Origin: an uncultured Pelagibacteraceae bacterium | GTDB taxonomy: Bacteria; Pseudomonadota; Alphaproteobacteria; Pelagibacterales; Pelagibacteraceae | Assembly (NCBI GenBank): GCA_902599335.1 | Contig: CACKFA010000006.1 | Span: forward strand, 1 to 64,000 | Length of the DNA stretch: 64,000 nucleotides | Direction: 5' to 3' | Shown: positions 45,427 to 54,986 of the stretch, one piece after another | Numbering within the stretch: position 1 is the stretch's first letter | Layout of the letters: each line of letters starts with the position of its first letter | Position numbers and translations under genes: made by a program | Notes under the pieces: generated by a model | Told to the model about the DNA's origin: nothing | What the model saw: only the letters and a program-made list of their open reading frames with translations | Databases searched by the model: none

Positions 45427-46657
45427 TAAGGTTTTTCAGCATTTCAAGAGATGATTTTATTCCATCTTCATGAAATCCGTAACCAAAATAACTGCCACAA
45501 AAAAGTAAATCTTTTTGATTTTGTATTTTAATCAGCTCTGATTGAGCATCTAATGCTTTTTGATCGTAATATGGATGTGTAAATTTTACTTTTTTCAATA
45601 TTTTTTTCTCATCAATATTGAAGTAAGGATTTAGTGTTAAGAAAATATTTTCATCACACTTTAAATTTTGCAATAAATTTAACCAGTAGGTTATTGAATT
45701 TTTCTCTAAATTCTTGTCATCTATAGATGAATTCCAAGAAGACCAAGCCTTTTTATTTTTTGGCATGGCCCGCTGATCTGTATGTATGTAAGCTATATTT
45801 TCTTTGTAGCTAAAATTCGAAAGAATATTTCTCTCATCCTCAGTTGGATTTTCAATTAACTTTAAGGCTTCATCAGCATGTGTTGCCAAAATAACCTTGT
45901 CGTAATCAAAAAATTCACTTTCTCCACCGTAATATAAATCTAGTCCTGACATTTTTCTTTTTATTTTTGTAACTTTATAATTTTTATAATGTTCCCCACT
46001 TAATTGTGAAATTATTTTACTAACATAGGTTCTGCTTCTATTGGTTACTGTGTACCACTGTGGTCTATTTTTCAATTTAAACAAACCATGATTTTGGAAA
46101 AATCTAAGAAAAAAACTAATTGGCATTTTGCTTGCTTCATAAGGAGGCATAGACCAAATTGCAGATACCATTGGTATTATATGATAATCAACAAATGTTT
46201 TGGATAATTTATTAATTTTTAAATATTCACCTAAGGTAATTTTGTCATTGGATATGATTGCTTGATCACTTTTTTTATAAAATTTAATTATATCAAAAAA
46301 CATTTTTAAGAAATCAATGTTAAATAGATTTGATTTATTGCAGAAAATCCCACTCAATCCTTTTCCACAATATTCAAATTTCGTATTATCTACTGAAACT
46401 GAAAAAGACATGTTGCTTTTTTCAATTTGAATATCATTTTCCTTAAAAAAATTAATTAAATTTGGATAAGTTTGAAAATTAAAAACAATAAAGCCAATAT
46501 CAACTGATACTTTTTTTTCATCAAAAAACAAATCTATAGTATGAGAATGTCCACCAAAATGGTCTTCTCTTTCGAAAAGATCTACATGATGTTTTTTAGA
46601 TAAATAATAAGCAGCACTTAGTCCAGAAATACCTGACCCAACGACAGCAATTTTCAT
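45419..46657 (-). CDS. FAD/NAD(P)-binding amine-oxidase-like flavoprotein
   Basis: 412 aa with the FAD motif VAVVGSGISGLSAAYYL (about residues 3-19), then VDLFEREDHFGGHSHTID. This is the predicted NAD/FAD-binding protein type that accompanies DUF1365 and Cfa-like genes. A role in desaturating or oxidising acyl chains is plausible; flavin-dependent steps of this kind are known in furan fatty-acid synthesis in alphaproteobacteria. First gene of the four-gene minus-strand set; six bases from gcvP. Confidence 0.84.
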   Translation of the reverse strand: MKIAVVGSGISGLSAAYYLSKKHHVDLFEREDHFGGHSHTIDLFFDEKKVSVDIGFIVFNFQTYPNLINFFKENDIQIEKSNMSFSVSVDNTKFEYCGKGLSGIFCNKSNLFNIDFLKMFFDIIKFYKKSDQAIISNDKITLGEYLKINKLSKTFVDYHIIPMVSAIWSMPPYEASKMPISFFLRFFQNHGLFKLKNRPQWYTVTNRSRTYVSKIISQLSGEHYKNYKVTKIKRKMSGLDLYYGGESEFFDYDKVILATHADEALKLIENPTEDERNILSNFSYKENIAYIHTDQRAMPKNKKAWSSWNSSIDDKNLEKNSITYWLNLLQNLKCDENIFLTLNPYFNIDEKKILKKVKFTHPYYDQKALDAQSELIKIQNQKDLLFCGSYFGYGFHEDGIKSSLEMLKNLND

Positions 46658-46663
46658 TAATTA

Positions 46664-49534
46664 TTATGCTGCATCTTCTTTAAACTCATCCATACTTGGA
46701 CAAGTACAAAAAATATTTTTATCTCCATACACGTTATCAACTCTTGCAACTGGAGGCCAAAATTTATTTGCTTTTAAGAATTTTGCAGGATATGCAGCTT
46801 GCTCTCTTGAATATTTATGTTTCCATTCATCTGAAGCTAATTCAATATCGGTGTGAGGTGCATTTTTAATAGGGTTATCTACTTTGTCAAACTTACCGGA
46901 CTTAACCATATCTATTTCCTCTTTAATGCTAATCAAAGTATCACAAAATCTATTCAGTTCAGATAAACTCTCGCTCTCTGTTGGCTCTATCATCATTGTT
47001 CCAGCAACTGGCCATGACATTGTTGGTGCATGAAATCCATAATCTATTAATCTTTTAGCTATATCTTCTTCTGTAATTCCTGTTTCAGTTTTAATAGATC
47101 GAATATCAATTATACATTCATGAGCTACATTGCCATTTGAACCTTTATAAAGAATTGGATAATGGTCTTTTAATCTATTTGCAATGTAATTTGCATTGAG
47201 TATTGCAATTTGTGTTGCAAGTTTTACACCCTCTGATCCCATCATCTTAATATACATCCAAGAAATTGATAATATACTTGAGCTTCCCCACGGAGCTGCT
47301 GAAACGGCACCTATTCCACTTGCAGGTCCACAATCTTTTACAACTGGATGATTAGGTAGATAAACTTGTAAATGTCTTTTACATGCTATAGGTCCCATTC
47401 CAGGTCCTCCTCCACCATGTGGGATACAGAATGTTTTATGTAAGTTTATATGACAAACATCAGGACCAAAATTTCCTGGTTTCGCAACTCCAACAAGTGC
47501 GTTTAGGTTTGCTCCATCCATATAAACTTGACCACCATGTTTATGAATTACTTCACATATATCTTTAATTTTTTCCTCAAATACACCATGTGTTGATGGA
47601 TAAGTTACCATCAATGCACCAAGATTGTCTGAATGCAATTCAGCTTTTTTCTTTAAATCCTCAAAATCAACATTTCCTTCTTTATCACAATCAACAACTA
47701 CAACTTTCATTCCAACCATCTGTGCACTTGCTGGATTAGTTCCATGTGCTGAGCTTGGAATTAAACATATATTTCTATTTTCATCCCCTCTATCTAAATG
47801 ATACTTTCTTATTACCATTAAGCCAGCATACTCACCTTGGGCTCCCGCATTTGGCTGAAGTGAAACACCAGAAAAACCAGTAATAGATCTTAACCAATTT
47901 TTAAGATCTGTGAACATTTCTCTATATCCCTCCATCTGTTCGACAGGTACGAATGGGTGGGGCTCAGCCAATTCTCTCCACGAAATAGGTATCATTTCTG
48001 CAGTAGCATTTAATTTCATAGTACATGAACCTAGAGCAATCATTGTTCTATTAAGAGCTATATCCTTATCCTCTAACTTTTTAAGATATCTAAGCATTTC
48101 TGTCTCTGAATGATATGAATTAAAAACAGGGTGTTCTAAATATTTTGAAGTTCTTAATAAATTGTTTGGTAGATTTGGTAAACTAACAGTTGGATCCTCT
48201 TTTTTAATTGACTCTGCAGCATTAAATATTTTTAGTAGTTGGTTTACTCTATAAACATTTTTTCTTTCGTCGAAAGAAACAGCCAGCATCTCTGAATTTA
48301 CTTTTCTAATATTAACTTTTTGGTCTAAAGCATTTTTGAAAATCTGATCTGTCTTTTCTTTGGTTATAATAGTTACAGTATCAAAAAAATAATCTGAGTA
48401 TAATTCATATCCAGATTGTTTTATTTTATCTGCAAAATTTTTTGCTAGTTGAGATACTCTTTCGGAAATACTTTTAATTCCATCAGGGCCGTGATAAATG
48501 GCATATGCTGCTGAAACAATTGCTAGTAAGGCTTGAGCAGTACAAATATTACTTGTAGCTTTGTCTCTTCTAATATGTTGCTCTCTAGTTTGTAATGACA
48601 ATCTATAGGCCTGGTTTCCATGCCTGTCCACTGAAACCCCAACAATTCTACCTGGCATAGATCGTTTGTATTCATCTTTTGTTGCAAAAAAGGCTGCATG
48701 AGGTCCTCCATAACCCATTGGAATACCAAATCTTTGGGAACTACCGACTGCAATATCTGCTCCAAGCTCTCTTGGTGTTTTTAGCATAGAAAGTGCAAGG
48801 AGATCACAAACTAAAATTGCTTTTCCATTTTTTTTATGAATTTTACTTATGGCCTCACTAGGATCTTTAATATCACCTAAAGTTCCTGGATATTGTAAAA
48901 CTCCGCAAACAATATCTTCTTTTAACTGCTCTAGAACTTTATCCTCGTTTCCAACAAGTACTTTAAGACCCATTGGCTCTGCTCTAGTTTGAATAACGTC
49001 AATTGTTTGTGGGTGGCAGTTCTCTGAAACAAAAACTAAATTACTATCACTTTTATCAAGTCTATGACTTAAACCCATAGCTTCGGCAGCTGCTGTTCCT
49101 TCATCAAGTAAAGACGCGTTTGCTATATCCATTCCTGTAAAATCAACAATCATTTGTTGAAAGTTTAATAGCATCTCTAATCTACCTTGTGCTACTTCAG
49201 GCTGATAAGGTGTGTATGATGTGTACCATCCAGGATTTTCTAATATATTTCTTAAAATTACATAAGGTGTGTAGGTTCCATAATAACCCATGCCTATAAA
49301 ATTTGAGTAAATTTGGTTTTTTTTTGAAATTGCTTTTAATTTTCTTAAAGCTTCATATTCTGAATTTGGTTCACCGATATTTAATTCACCTTTAAACTGA
49401 ATCTTTTCTGGTATGGTACTATTAATAAACTCATCTAATGACTTAAAGTTAAGATCTTTAAGCATTTTTTCTTGGTCCTTCTCAGATGGACCTATGTGTC
49501 TTCTAATAAAATCTTTTTGTGAATTATGTAACAT
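46664..49534 (-). CDS. gcvP: Glycine dehydrogenase (decarboxylating), GcvP
   Basis: P protein of the glycine cleavage system, single 956-aa chain. The PLP-binding Lys is in INLHKTFCIPHGGGGPG; the N-terminal FIRRHIGPSEKDQEKML and SNFIGMGYYGTYTP are family signatures. It decarboxylates glycine and passes aminomethyl to lipoyl-GcvH. Its ATG overlaps the gcvH stop by one base. Under control of the glycine riboswitch ahead of gcvT. Confidence 0.97.
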   Translation of the reverse strand: MLHNSQKDFIRRHIGPSEKDQEKMLKDLNFKSLDEFINSTIPEKIQFKGELNIGEPNSEYEALRKLKAISKKNQIYSNFIGMGYYGTYTPYVILRNILENPGWYTSYTPYQPEVAQGRLEMLLNFQQMIVDFTGMDIANASLLDEGTAAAEAMGLSHRLDKSDSNLVFVSENCHPQTIDVIQTRAEPMGLKVLVGNEDKVLEQLKEDIVCGVLQYPGTLGDIKDPSEAISKIHKKNGKAILVCDLLALSMLKTPRELGADIAVGSSQRFGIPMGYGGPHAAFFATKDEYKRSMPGRIVGVSVDRHGNQAYRLSLQTREQHIRRDKATSNICTAQALLAIVSAAYAIYHGPDGIKSISERVSQLAKNFADKIKQSGYELYSDYFFDTVTIITKEKTDQIFKNALDQKVNIRKVNSEMLAVSFDERKNVYRVNQLLKIFNAAESIKKEDPTVSLPNLPNNLLRTSKYLEHPVFNSYHSETEMLRYLKKLEDKDIALNRTMIALGSCTMKLNATAEMIPISWRELAEPHPFVPVEQMEGYREMFTDLKNWLRSITGFSGVSLQPNAGAQGEYAGLMVIRKYHLDRGDENRNICLIPSSAHGTNPASAQMVGMKVVVVDCDKEGNVDFEDLKKKAELHSDNLGALMVTYPSTHGVFEEKIKDICEVIHKHGGQVYMDGANLNALVGVAKPGNFGPDVCHINLHKTFCIPHGGGGPGMGPIACKRHLQVYLPNHPVVKDCGPASGIGAVSAAPWGSSSILSISWMYIKMMGSEGVKLATQIAILNANYIANRLKDHYPILYKGSNGNVAHECIIDIRSIKTETGITEEDIAKRLIDYGFHAPTMSWPVAGTMMIEPTESESLSELNRFCDTLISIKEEIDMVKSGKFDKVDNPIKNAPHTDIELASDEWKHKYSREQAAYPAKFLKANKFWPPVARVDNVYGDKNIFCTCPSMDEFKEDAA

Positions 49535-49914
49535 TAGCTTGATGTCTCCTTTGCAAATTTATCGTATTCTTCTTTGTTCATTAAAGTATCTAGCTCAGAT
49601 GTGTCTTTAATTTTCAATTTAAAAAACCATGCACCACCTTCAGGGTCCTCATTTATTTTGGCAGGATCATCCACTATAGACTGATTGGTATCTACCACTT
49701 CACCACTTACTGGAGTATAAACATCACTAGCAGCTTTCGTAGATTCTACTACTCCTGCTGTACCATCTTTTTCAACATTAGATCCTTTTTCAGGCAGTTC
49801 TGCAAAAACTATGTCTCCAAGCATTTCAGTTGCATGTTTTGTAATTCCTATTGTGGCTACATCTCCCTCCAAAGTAATCCACTCATGTTCTTTAGAAAAT
49901 TTTACTTCACTCAT
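49534..49914 (-). CDS. gcvH: Glycine cleavage system H protein
   Basis: 126-aa lipoyl carrier that shuttles the aminomethyl group among P, T and L proteins. The lipoylated Lys is K60 in [15 protein letters not shown]. Length and fold are standard. It overlaps gcvT and gcvP by one base each, giving a compact gcvT-H-P operon. Confidence 0.97.
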   Translation of the reverse strand: MSEVKFSKEHEWITLEGDVATIGITKHATEMLGDIVFAELPEKGSNVEKDGTAGVVESTKAASDVYTPVSGEVVDTNQSIVDDPAKINEDPEGGAWFFKLKIKDTSELDTLMNKEEYDKFAKETSS

Positions 49915-51017
49915 TAATTTACTCCTTTCACATAATTTTTTTTATAAAATGGTAATGCGCAAACATTTGCTGGATGTTTTTTTCCTCTTACCTCAAGCAA
50001 AATTTTAGTATCAACCTTTGAAAACTCTTTATCAACATAACCCATCGCTATAGGACCGTTTACACTTGGTCCAAACGTTCCACTAGTTATCTCACCAATT
50101 TGTTTATCTGTATCATCAAATATTTTTGTTTTTTCTCTTGCAATCAGTCTACCTTCAGGCTTAATCCCTACTCTTATTTTGCTTGCTCCATCTTGCATTT
50201 GGTTCATAATTTTTTTTGATCCAATAAAACCTCCATTAGATAATCTAGATTTTGAGATTGCCCATCTAAGGTTTGCCTCAACTGGTGTTTTATTAATATC
50301 TAATTCGTGACCATATAAACATAATCCAGCTTCTAATCTCAAGGTATCTCTTGCCCCAAGTCCTATAAGTTGTGCTCCCTTTTCTATTAAATTTTCAACG
50401 AATTTTTCCGCTTTATCGTTAGAAATTGAAATTTCAAACCCGTCTTCCCCTGTATAACCTGATCTTGTTACAAATAATTTTTGATTATCAGAATCAAACC
50501 AATTTCCTGTCATAAAACTTAGTTGATCAACCCCATTTATAATTGAGTTTAAAATTTCAACAGACTTAGGTCCTTGAATTGCTATTAAAGATCTATTGTT
50601 ATCTAAGTTCATTTTAAATTTTGAACCTAGTAAATTAGATAAAATCTCAAAATCTTTATCTTTGCATGCAGCATTTAAGATAATTAAATACCCCTCCTCT
50701 ATTTTAGTGATAATTAAGTCATCATAAATTCCAGCATCTTCATTCATTAAAAAACTATACTTAGAGCAGTTTTGTTTTAAATTTTTTAAATCTAATGGAA
50801 AAATTTTTTCTAATTCTTCTGTTAAACTTTCATCGCCATATATAAATAATTGACCCATATGAGATACATCAAATATTCCAGAATTAGATCTTGTGAATTT
50901 ATGTTCTTCAATAATGCCTTTGCTATACTGAATTGGCATTTCATAACCAGCGAATTCAACAAACTTAGCTTTGTTACTTTGATGAAGTTTATTTAGTGAT
51001 GTTTTTTTTATTTCCAT
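49914..51017 (-). CDS. gcvT: Aminomethyltransferase GcvT
   Basis: T protein: moves the methylene group to tetrahydrofolate and releases ammonia. 367 aa with [32 protein letters not shown] and [20 protein letters not shown]. The ATG lies four bases downstream of the second aptamer of the glycine riboswitch, so the ribosome site overlaps or directly follows the regulatory fold. It could in principle also belong to the sarcosine/DMG branch of the family, but the operon settles it as GcvT. Confidence 0.96.
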   Translation of the reverse strand: MEIKKTSLNKLHQSNKAKFVEFAGYEMPIQYSKGIIEEHKFTRSNSGIFDVSHMGQLFIYGDESLTEELEKIFPLDLKNLKQNCSKYSFLMNEDAGIYDDLIITKIEEGYLIILNAACKDKDFEILSNLLGSKFKMNLDNNRSLIAIQGPKSVEILNSIINGVDQLSFMTGNWFDSDNQKLFVTRSGYTGEDGFEISISNDKAEKFVENLIEKGAQLIGLGARDTLRLEAGLCLYGHELDINKTPVEANLRWAISKSRLSNGGFIGSKKIMNQMQDGASKIRVGIKPEGRLIAREKTKIFDDTDKQIGEITSGTFGPSVNGPIAMGYVDKEFSKVDTKILLEVRGKKHPANVCALPFYKKNYVKGVN

Positions 51018-51020
51018 ATT

Positions 51021-51172
51021 AACTCTTCTTTGCCCCCTCTGTCTTGGTGCCTGAGAGATTTGCTCCTTCGGCGAGAATAATTCTCTTTCCAGAGTTAATA
51101 TGTACGGTCCTTTTGCCTGAGAGTTTCCGGGGTGGTTGCTCCTTCGGCGCTACAAAAGTAGTCTCTCCCGTA
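51021..51172 (-). ncRNA. Tandem glycine riboswitch upstream of gcvT
   Basis: Read on the minus strand, two aptamers follow each other. The first has GGGAGAGACTAC, GCGCCGAAGGAGCAA and CTCTCAGGCAAAAGGACCG. The second has TCTGGAAAGAGAA, CGCCGAAGGAGCAAA and CTCTCAGGCACCAAGACAGAG. These are the conserved cores of the glycine aptamer. The 3' end is about four bases before the gcvT ATG, favouring control of translation or of a short terminator; gcv operons are usually switched on by glycine. The plus-strand ORF 51044-51436 is spurious. Confidence 0.95.
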
Positions 51173-51210
51173 AATAAATTTATAGCACATTTAAAATGTT
51201 TGTGTAAAAT

Positions 51211-52083
51211 TTATTTAGCTACCTTTTTGACAAGTAATGGAGACAAAAACTGTATAACTACTGCCGTTATAACTACGGCTCCCCCAAAAAGTACAGTAAG
51301 TGGTGGGTTTTCGTTTGCAAACATCCATGCCCACAAAGGTCCTAAGACAGCTTCAGTTAACATAATTATTCCAACAAATGCTGAAGGAGTTGATCTTGCT
51401 CCAATTGTTATAAGTATAAAACCAATTCCAACTTGAAAAAATCCCGCAACAAAACCTAAAAAAATATCATTCGTTGAAACAATAATACTTGGTGACATAA
51501 ATAAACCTATTAACGTTGCAAAAATTCCAGCAACCAATTGTAAAGGTATCATGTCGACTTTTGGATATTTTCTGACAATTAAAATTAAGATCGCAAACGA
51601 TATTGGCATAATAAATGCAACTAAGTTTCCAGTCATTTGACCTGGTGTTAGTGAGCTTCCTAACATTAAAATGATACCAACTACTGCTGTAATAATACAA
51701 GTTAATGTAATTTTTGAAATTTTTTCTTTTAAAAACACATAACCAAAAATTGCTAAAAACAAAGCTTGAGTTTGAATTATAAAGTTTGCATTAGCTACTG
51801 TTGTTTCATACATAGCAAATACATAGCTAGCAAATCCAATGGATAAAATTATACCTCCAAATAAACCTGGAATTCCAGATTTATAAACAGCACTGAAAAT
51901 TTTTCCTTTGTAAGTAAATATTAAAAAAATTGTAATTACTCCAATAAAGAAAAGTGATCTCCAAAATAATATTTGCCATAGTGTAGATCCATCAAAAGAC
52001 TTAACAATTAAACCTCCAAAACTTAATGCACAAGCTCCTAAAAAAACTAAAAAAGGACCTGGTATTTTTGATAAAAAATTCAT
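51211..52083 (-). CDS. DMT superfamily (EamA) permease
   Basis: 290 aa, ten helices in two EamA repeats (GPFLVFLGACALSFGGLIVKS at the start; PLWAWMFANENPP before the last helices). Substrate unknown. It overlaps the pxpC stop by one base on the same strand, so it is cotranscribed with the 5-oxoprolinase genes and might move oxoproline, glutamate or a related compound. It lies upstream of, and in the same direction as, the riboswitch and gcv operon. Confidence 0.85.
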   Translation of the reverse strand: MNFLSKIPGPFLVFLGACALSFGGLIVKSFDGSTLWQILFWRSLFFIGVITIFLIFTYKGKIFSAVYKSGIPGLFGGIILSIGFASYVFAMYETTVANANFIIQTQALFLAIFGYVFLKEKISKITLTCIITAVVGIILMLGSSLTPGQMTGNLVAFIMPISFAILILIVRKYPKVDMIPLQLVAGIFATLIGLFMSPSIIVSTNDIFLGFVAGFFQVGIGFILITIGARSTPSAFVGIIMLTEAVLGPLWAWMFANENPPLTVLFGGAVVITAVVIQFLSPLLVKKVAK

Positions 52084-53027
52084 TAAATTTGAGAAAGTAA
52101 ATTTTGAGTTTCCATTTCATATAGCTTAAAGAGAGTCTCTGCATCTGATAAATTAATCTCTTTAAATTTTATTTTTGATCCTGGTGCCATTTGTACTAAT
52201 CGGTCGTAATCAACACTAGCCACAACTCCAATTTTTGGATAACCACCAATAGTACCATGATCTGAAAGCATTATAATTGGATTTCCATCAGCTGGTACTT
52301 GAATTACACCTTTAATCAAACCCTCTGATTTTATGTTGGTATTAACGATATTCTCTATTTTAGGACCCTCAAGCCTCATACCCATTCTGTCTGAAAGTTT
52401 AGATACTGTGAATTCCTTTTCATAAAATATTTTTTTACCTTCTTCAGAAAAGTAATCAAAATTAGTACCTTTAATTACCCTTATGTTTTCTATTTTGGTA
52501 TTAATGTAATTAGTTTTTTTAATATCCTTATTTGAATTTATATTTTTAAGATTAATTCTTTGCCCTACATCTAATTTTTTTCCATTATTAGATCCAATAT
52601 TTGCTTTAGTGTTTATAGAACAACTATTCCATTGGAATTTTACATCGAACTCTCCACCTAATGCTAAATATCCATAAACTGATTTATTTGTAGATATGAT
52701 ATTTATCTCATCTCCATTTTCAATTTGATAACTTTCGTAACATTTACCCTCAATTTCAGTATCTTTTTTTTTAATTGAAAAAATTACATCTCCAGTGATG
52801 GCACAATTAATTTTTTCTCCGGAATATTTTATATGAGGACCTTGATATGCAAACTCTATGACTGCAGAGTCTAAATTATTGTTAACGAGTTTGTTAGCTA
52901 TAAGATGATTTCTATTATCCATAGCACCACTAAAAGGAATACCAATATGATAAAGATGATCCCTACCTTTATCTTGAAAGGTAGTATTAATTCCAGGTCT
53001 GATTATATCTAGATAATTACTACTCAT
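52083..53027 (-). CDS. pxpC: 5-oxoprolinase subunit C (PxpC/KipA-like)
   Basis: 314 aa of the biotin-dependent carboxyltransferase-like family: DIIRPGINTTFQDKGRDHLYHIGIP, DNRNHLIANKLV, and SDRMGMRLEGP plus IKGVIQVPADGNPIIML. With PxpA and PxpB it forms ATP-dependent 5-oxoprolinase, turning pyroglutamate into glutamate. It overlaps pxpB by eight bases. Confidence 0.92.
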   Translation of the reverse strand: MSSNYLDIIRPGINTTFQDKGRDHLYHIGIPFSGAMDNRNHLIANKLVNNNLDSAVIEFAYQGPHIKYSGEKINCAITGDVIFSIKKKDTEIEGKCYESYQIENGDEINIISTNKSVYGYLALGGEFDVKFQWNSCSINTKANIGSNNGKKLDVGQRINLKNINSNKDIKKTNYINTKIENIRVIKGTNFDYFSEEGKKIFYEKEFTVSKLSDRMGMRLEGPKIENIVNTNIKSEGLIKGVIQVPADGNPIIMLSDHGTIGGYPKIGVVASVDYDRLVQMAPGSKIKFKEINLSDAETLFKLYEMETQNLLSQI

Positions 53028-53694
53028 TATAATTTTTATACTGATCTAAAGTAATTTCCTTGAAAACTACTGTATCTCCTGGGTTAATTAGATTTGGTTT
53101 GTCTTCTTTTGAACTATCAAAAACATCTAAAGGAGTATTTCCCAAAATATTCCATCCACCTGGACTTTCAAATGTATAAATGTTTGCAAATTGCTCAGTT
53201 AATGCAACTGATCCTTTCGGCACTTTTACTCTTGGGGTTTCTAAACGTTGAGCTCGCATATTCTCATCTAAGTCACCAAGAAAAGGCATGCCAGCAATAA
53301 ACCCTGTCATATAACAAAAATATTCCTTATTTAAAAAATTCTCTAAAATTTTTTCTCTACTTAATTTTAATATTTCTTCCAATCTTTTAATATCCATTGA
53401 AAAATTTTCATGACAACAAACTGGTATTTCTAATTTTTTAGAATTTATATCTATTGAGTCTTCAACATTTATATTTTCAACAAAACTTTTTACTTCTTTA
53501 AAATTTGTTTTTTTTAGATCATAAGAAATAATTAATTTATTATAAGAAGGTGTTAAATTATTTATCCCTTCAAATTTTTTTTCTTTAATAGTTTTAAAAT
53601 ATTTTATAACTTGTGAATTAATTGATTTATTTACTTCATTACCAAAATCACAGTACAAAGCTGCGTCACCAAGATTTGATATATTTTTTATCAT
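53020..53694 (-). CDS. pxpB: 5-oxoprolinase subunit B (PxpB/KipI-like)
   Basis: 224 aa. Typical blocks: LGDAALYCDFGNEV, the CYMTGFIAGMPFLGDLD region, LETPRVKVPKGSVALTEQF and ESPGGWNILGNTPL. Partner of PxpC. It is divergent from pxpA with the ATG codons only 27 bases apart, so the three subunits share a promoter region instead of one operon. Confidence 0.92.
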   Translation of the reverse strand: MIKNISNLGDAALYCDFGNEVNKSINSQVIKYFKTIKEKKFEGINNLTPSYNKLIISYDLKKTNFKEVKSFVENINVEDSIDINSKKLEIPVCCHENFSMDIKRLEEILKLSREKILENFLNKEYFCYMTGFIAGMPFLGDLDENMRAQRLETPRVKVPKGSVALTEQFANIYTFESPGGWNILGNTPLDVFDSSKEDKPNLINPGDTVVFKEITLDQYKNYNE

Positions 53695-53721
53695 GTCATG
53701 TTATACTTAACATTAGAGACT

Positions 53722-54495
53722 ATGGAAATTAATATAAATTGTGATTTAGGTGAAAAATCAAAACATCATTCAAATAAGTATGATCCTGATTTACTAGAAA
53801 TAGTTAATTCTGCAAATGTCGCATGTGGTTATCATGCTGGTGATGATGAATCGATGAACCAAGTAGTTCAAATTTCAAAAAAAAATGGTGTCAGTATTGG
53901 AGCGCATCCTTCATTTAATGACCCTGAAAATTTTGGAAGGCAAAGAATGAATCTTCCACCTAATGATGTAAGAGTATTGATTATTGATCAATATGAAATT
54001 CTTCAAAAAATTGCTCAAGATCATGGAGAGAATGTTACACACATAAAACCACATGGTGCTTTAAATAATATGGCTTGTGAGGATATAGATTTAGCTACTA
54101 CTTTAGCAAAAGCTATAAACGAAATTAGTAAAGATTTAATTTATTTGGTTCCTACAGGATCTAAAATGGAAAAAGCAGCCAAAAAACTAAACATGCGTAT
54201 AGCTTGTGAAATTTTTGCAGATAGAAATTATGAGGATGATGGCAATTTAGTTTCTAGAAAAAAACCACACGCTCTTATTACTGATCCAGAAGAAGCTAAA
54301 AAACACGTATTAAATATGGTAAAAAATCAGTCACTTAATTGTCACAGTGGAAAGCAGATACCTTGTGAAATAGACTCTGTGTGCATACATGGGGATAATG
54401 CTAGTTCGCTTGCTACTGCAAAATCTATAAAAAAAAATTTAATAGATAACGGACTAACTTTAAAACCTTTAACTGAAATGGAGAAATTTAGATAA
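53722..54495 (+). CDS. pxpA: 5-oxoprolinase subunit A (PxpA, LamB/YcsF family)
   Basis: 257 aa. The ORF track begins at ATG 53698, but the family start is M-(E/K)-I-x-(I/L)-NCDLGE, which is the ATG at 53722 (MEININCDLGE); AGAGA is just upstream. Further blocks: NVACGYHAGDD, GVSIGAHPSFNDPENFGR, HIKPHGALNN and FADRNYEDDGNLVSR. The metal and substrate residues (Asp, His) sit in these blocks. Its TAA overlaps the start of the TPR gene. Confidence 0.92.
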   Translation: MEININCDLGEKSKHHSNKYDPDLLEIVNSANVACGYHAGDDESMNQVVQISKKNGVSIGAHPSFNDPENFGRQRMNLPPNDVRVLIIDQYEILQKIAQDHGENVTHIKPHGALNNMACEDIDLATTLAKAINEISKDLIYLVPTGSKMEKAAKKLNMRIACEIFADRNYEDDGNLVSRKKPHALITDPEEAKKHVLNMVKNQSLNCHSGKQIPCEIDSVCIHGDNASSLATAKSIKKNLIDNGLTLKPLTEMEKFR

Positions 54496-54986
54496 TGATA
54501 AAAAATACATTAATCACTTTTTTTTTATTAATTCTTTTATCTACTAATTCATATTCTGCAGGTACTAGCTCTGGTTCAGACTCCAGTAGTACTAACAACT
54601 ACAGTAAAGCTGTAAAATTAGTAAAAGCAGCAAAAAAATATGAAAATGACGGTAAAGTAGAGAAAGCAAATAAGAGATATATGAAAGCTTTAAAACTTTT
54701 AATTAAATCAAACAAAAGCAAACCAAATAAAGCAGATACATTAAACTACTTAGGTTTTACAACAAGGAAGCTTGGAGATTTCGAAACTGGAGAAAAATAT
54801 TATCTTCAAGGTCTTGCAATTGAACCAAATCATATAGGTATTAATGAGTATTTAGGAGAGCTTTATGTTGCAACAAATAGAATTGATTTAGCTAATGAAA
54901 GATTAAAAATTCTGGAAAGTTGTAACTGTAAAGAATACGAAAGTTTAAAACAAATAATTGCTGGCACAAAAAAATCAAAATATTAG
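54495..54986 (+). CDS. Secreted TPR-repeat protein
   Basis: 163 aa with a signal peptide (MIKNTLITFFLLILLSTNSYSA), a Ser/Asn-rich linker (GTSSGSDSSSTNN), then about three tetratricopeptide repeats (ADTLNYLGFTTRKLGDFETGEKYY and following). Probably a periplasmic interaction module of unknown partner. One base overlap with pxpA; converges with dctM, overlapping its end by four bases. Confidence 0.75.
   Translation: MIKNTLITFFLLILLSTNSYSAGTSSGSDSSSTNNYSKAVKLVKAAKKYENDGKVEKANKRYMKALKLLIKSNKSKPNKADTLNYLGFTTRKLGDFETGEKYYLQGLAIEPNHIGINEYLGELYVATNRIDLANERLKILESCNCKEYESLKQIIAGTKKSKY

Noticed and set aside
51044-51436. 130-aa plus-strand ORF over the region upstream of gcvT
   Set aside because: It runs across the glycine riboswitch and antisense to the DMT permease gene; both are well supported, and the translation has no protein-like pattern.
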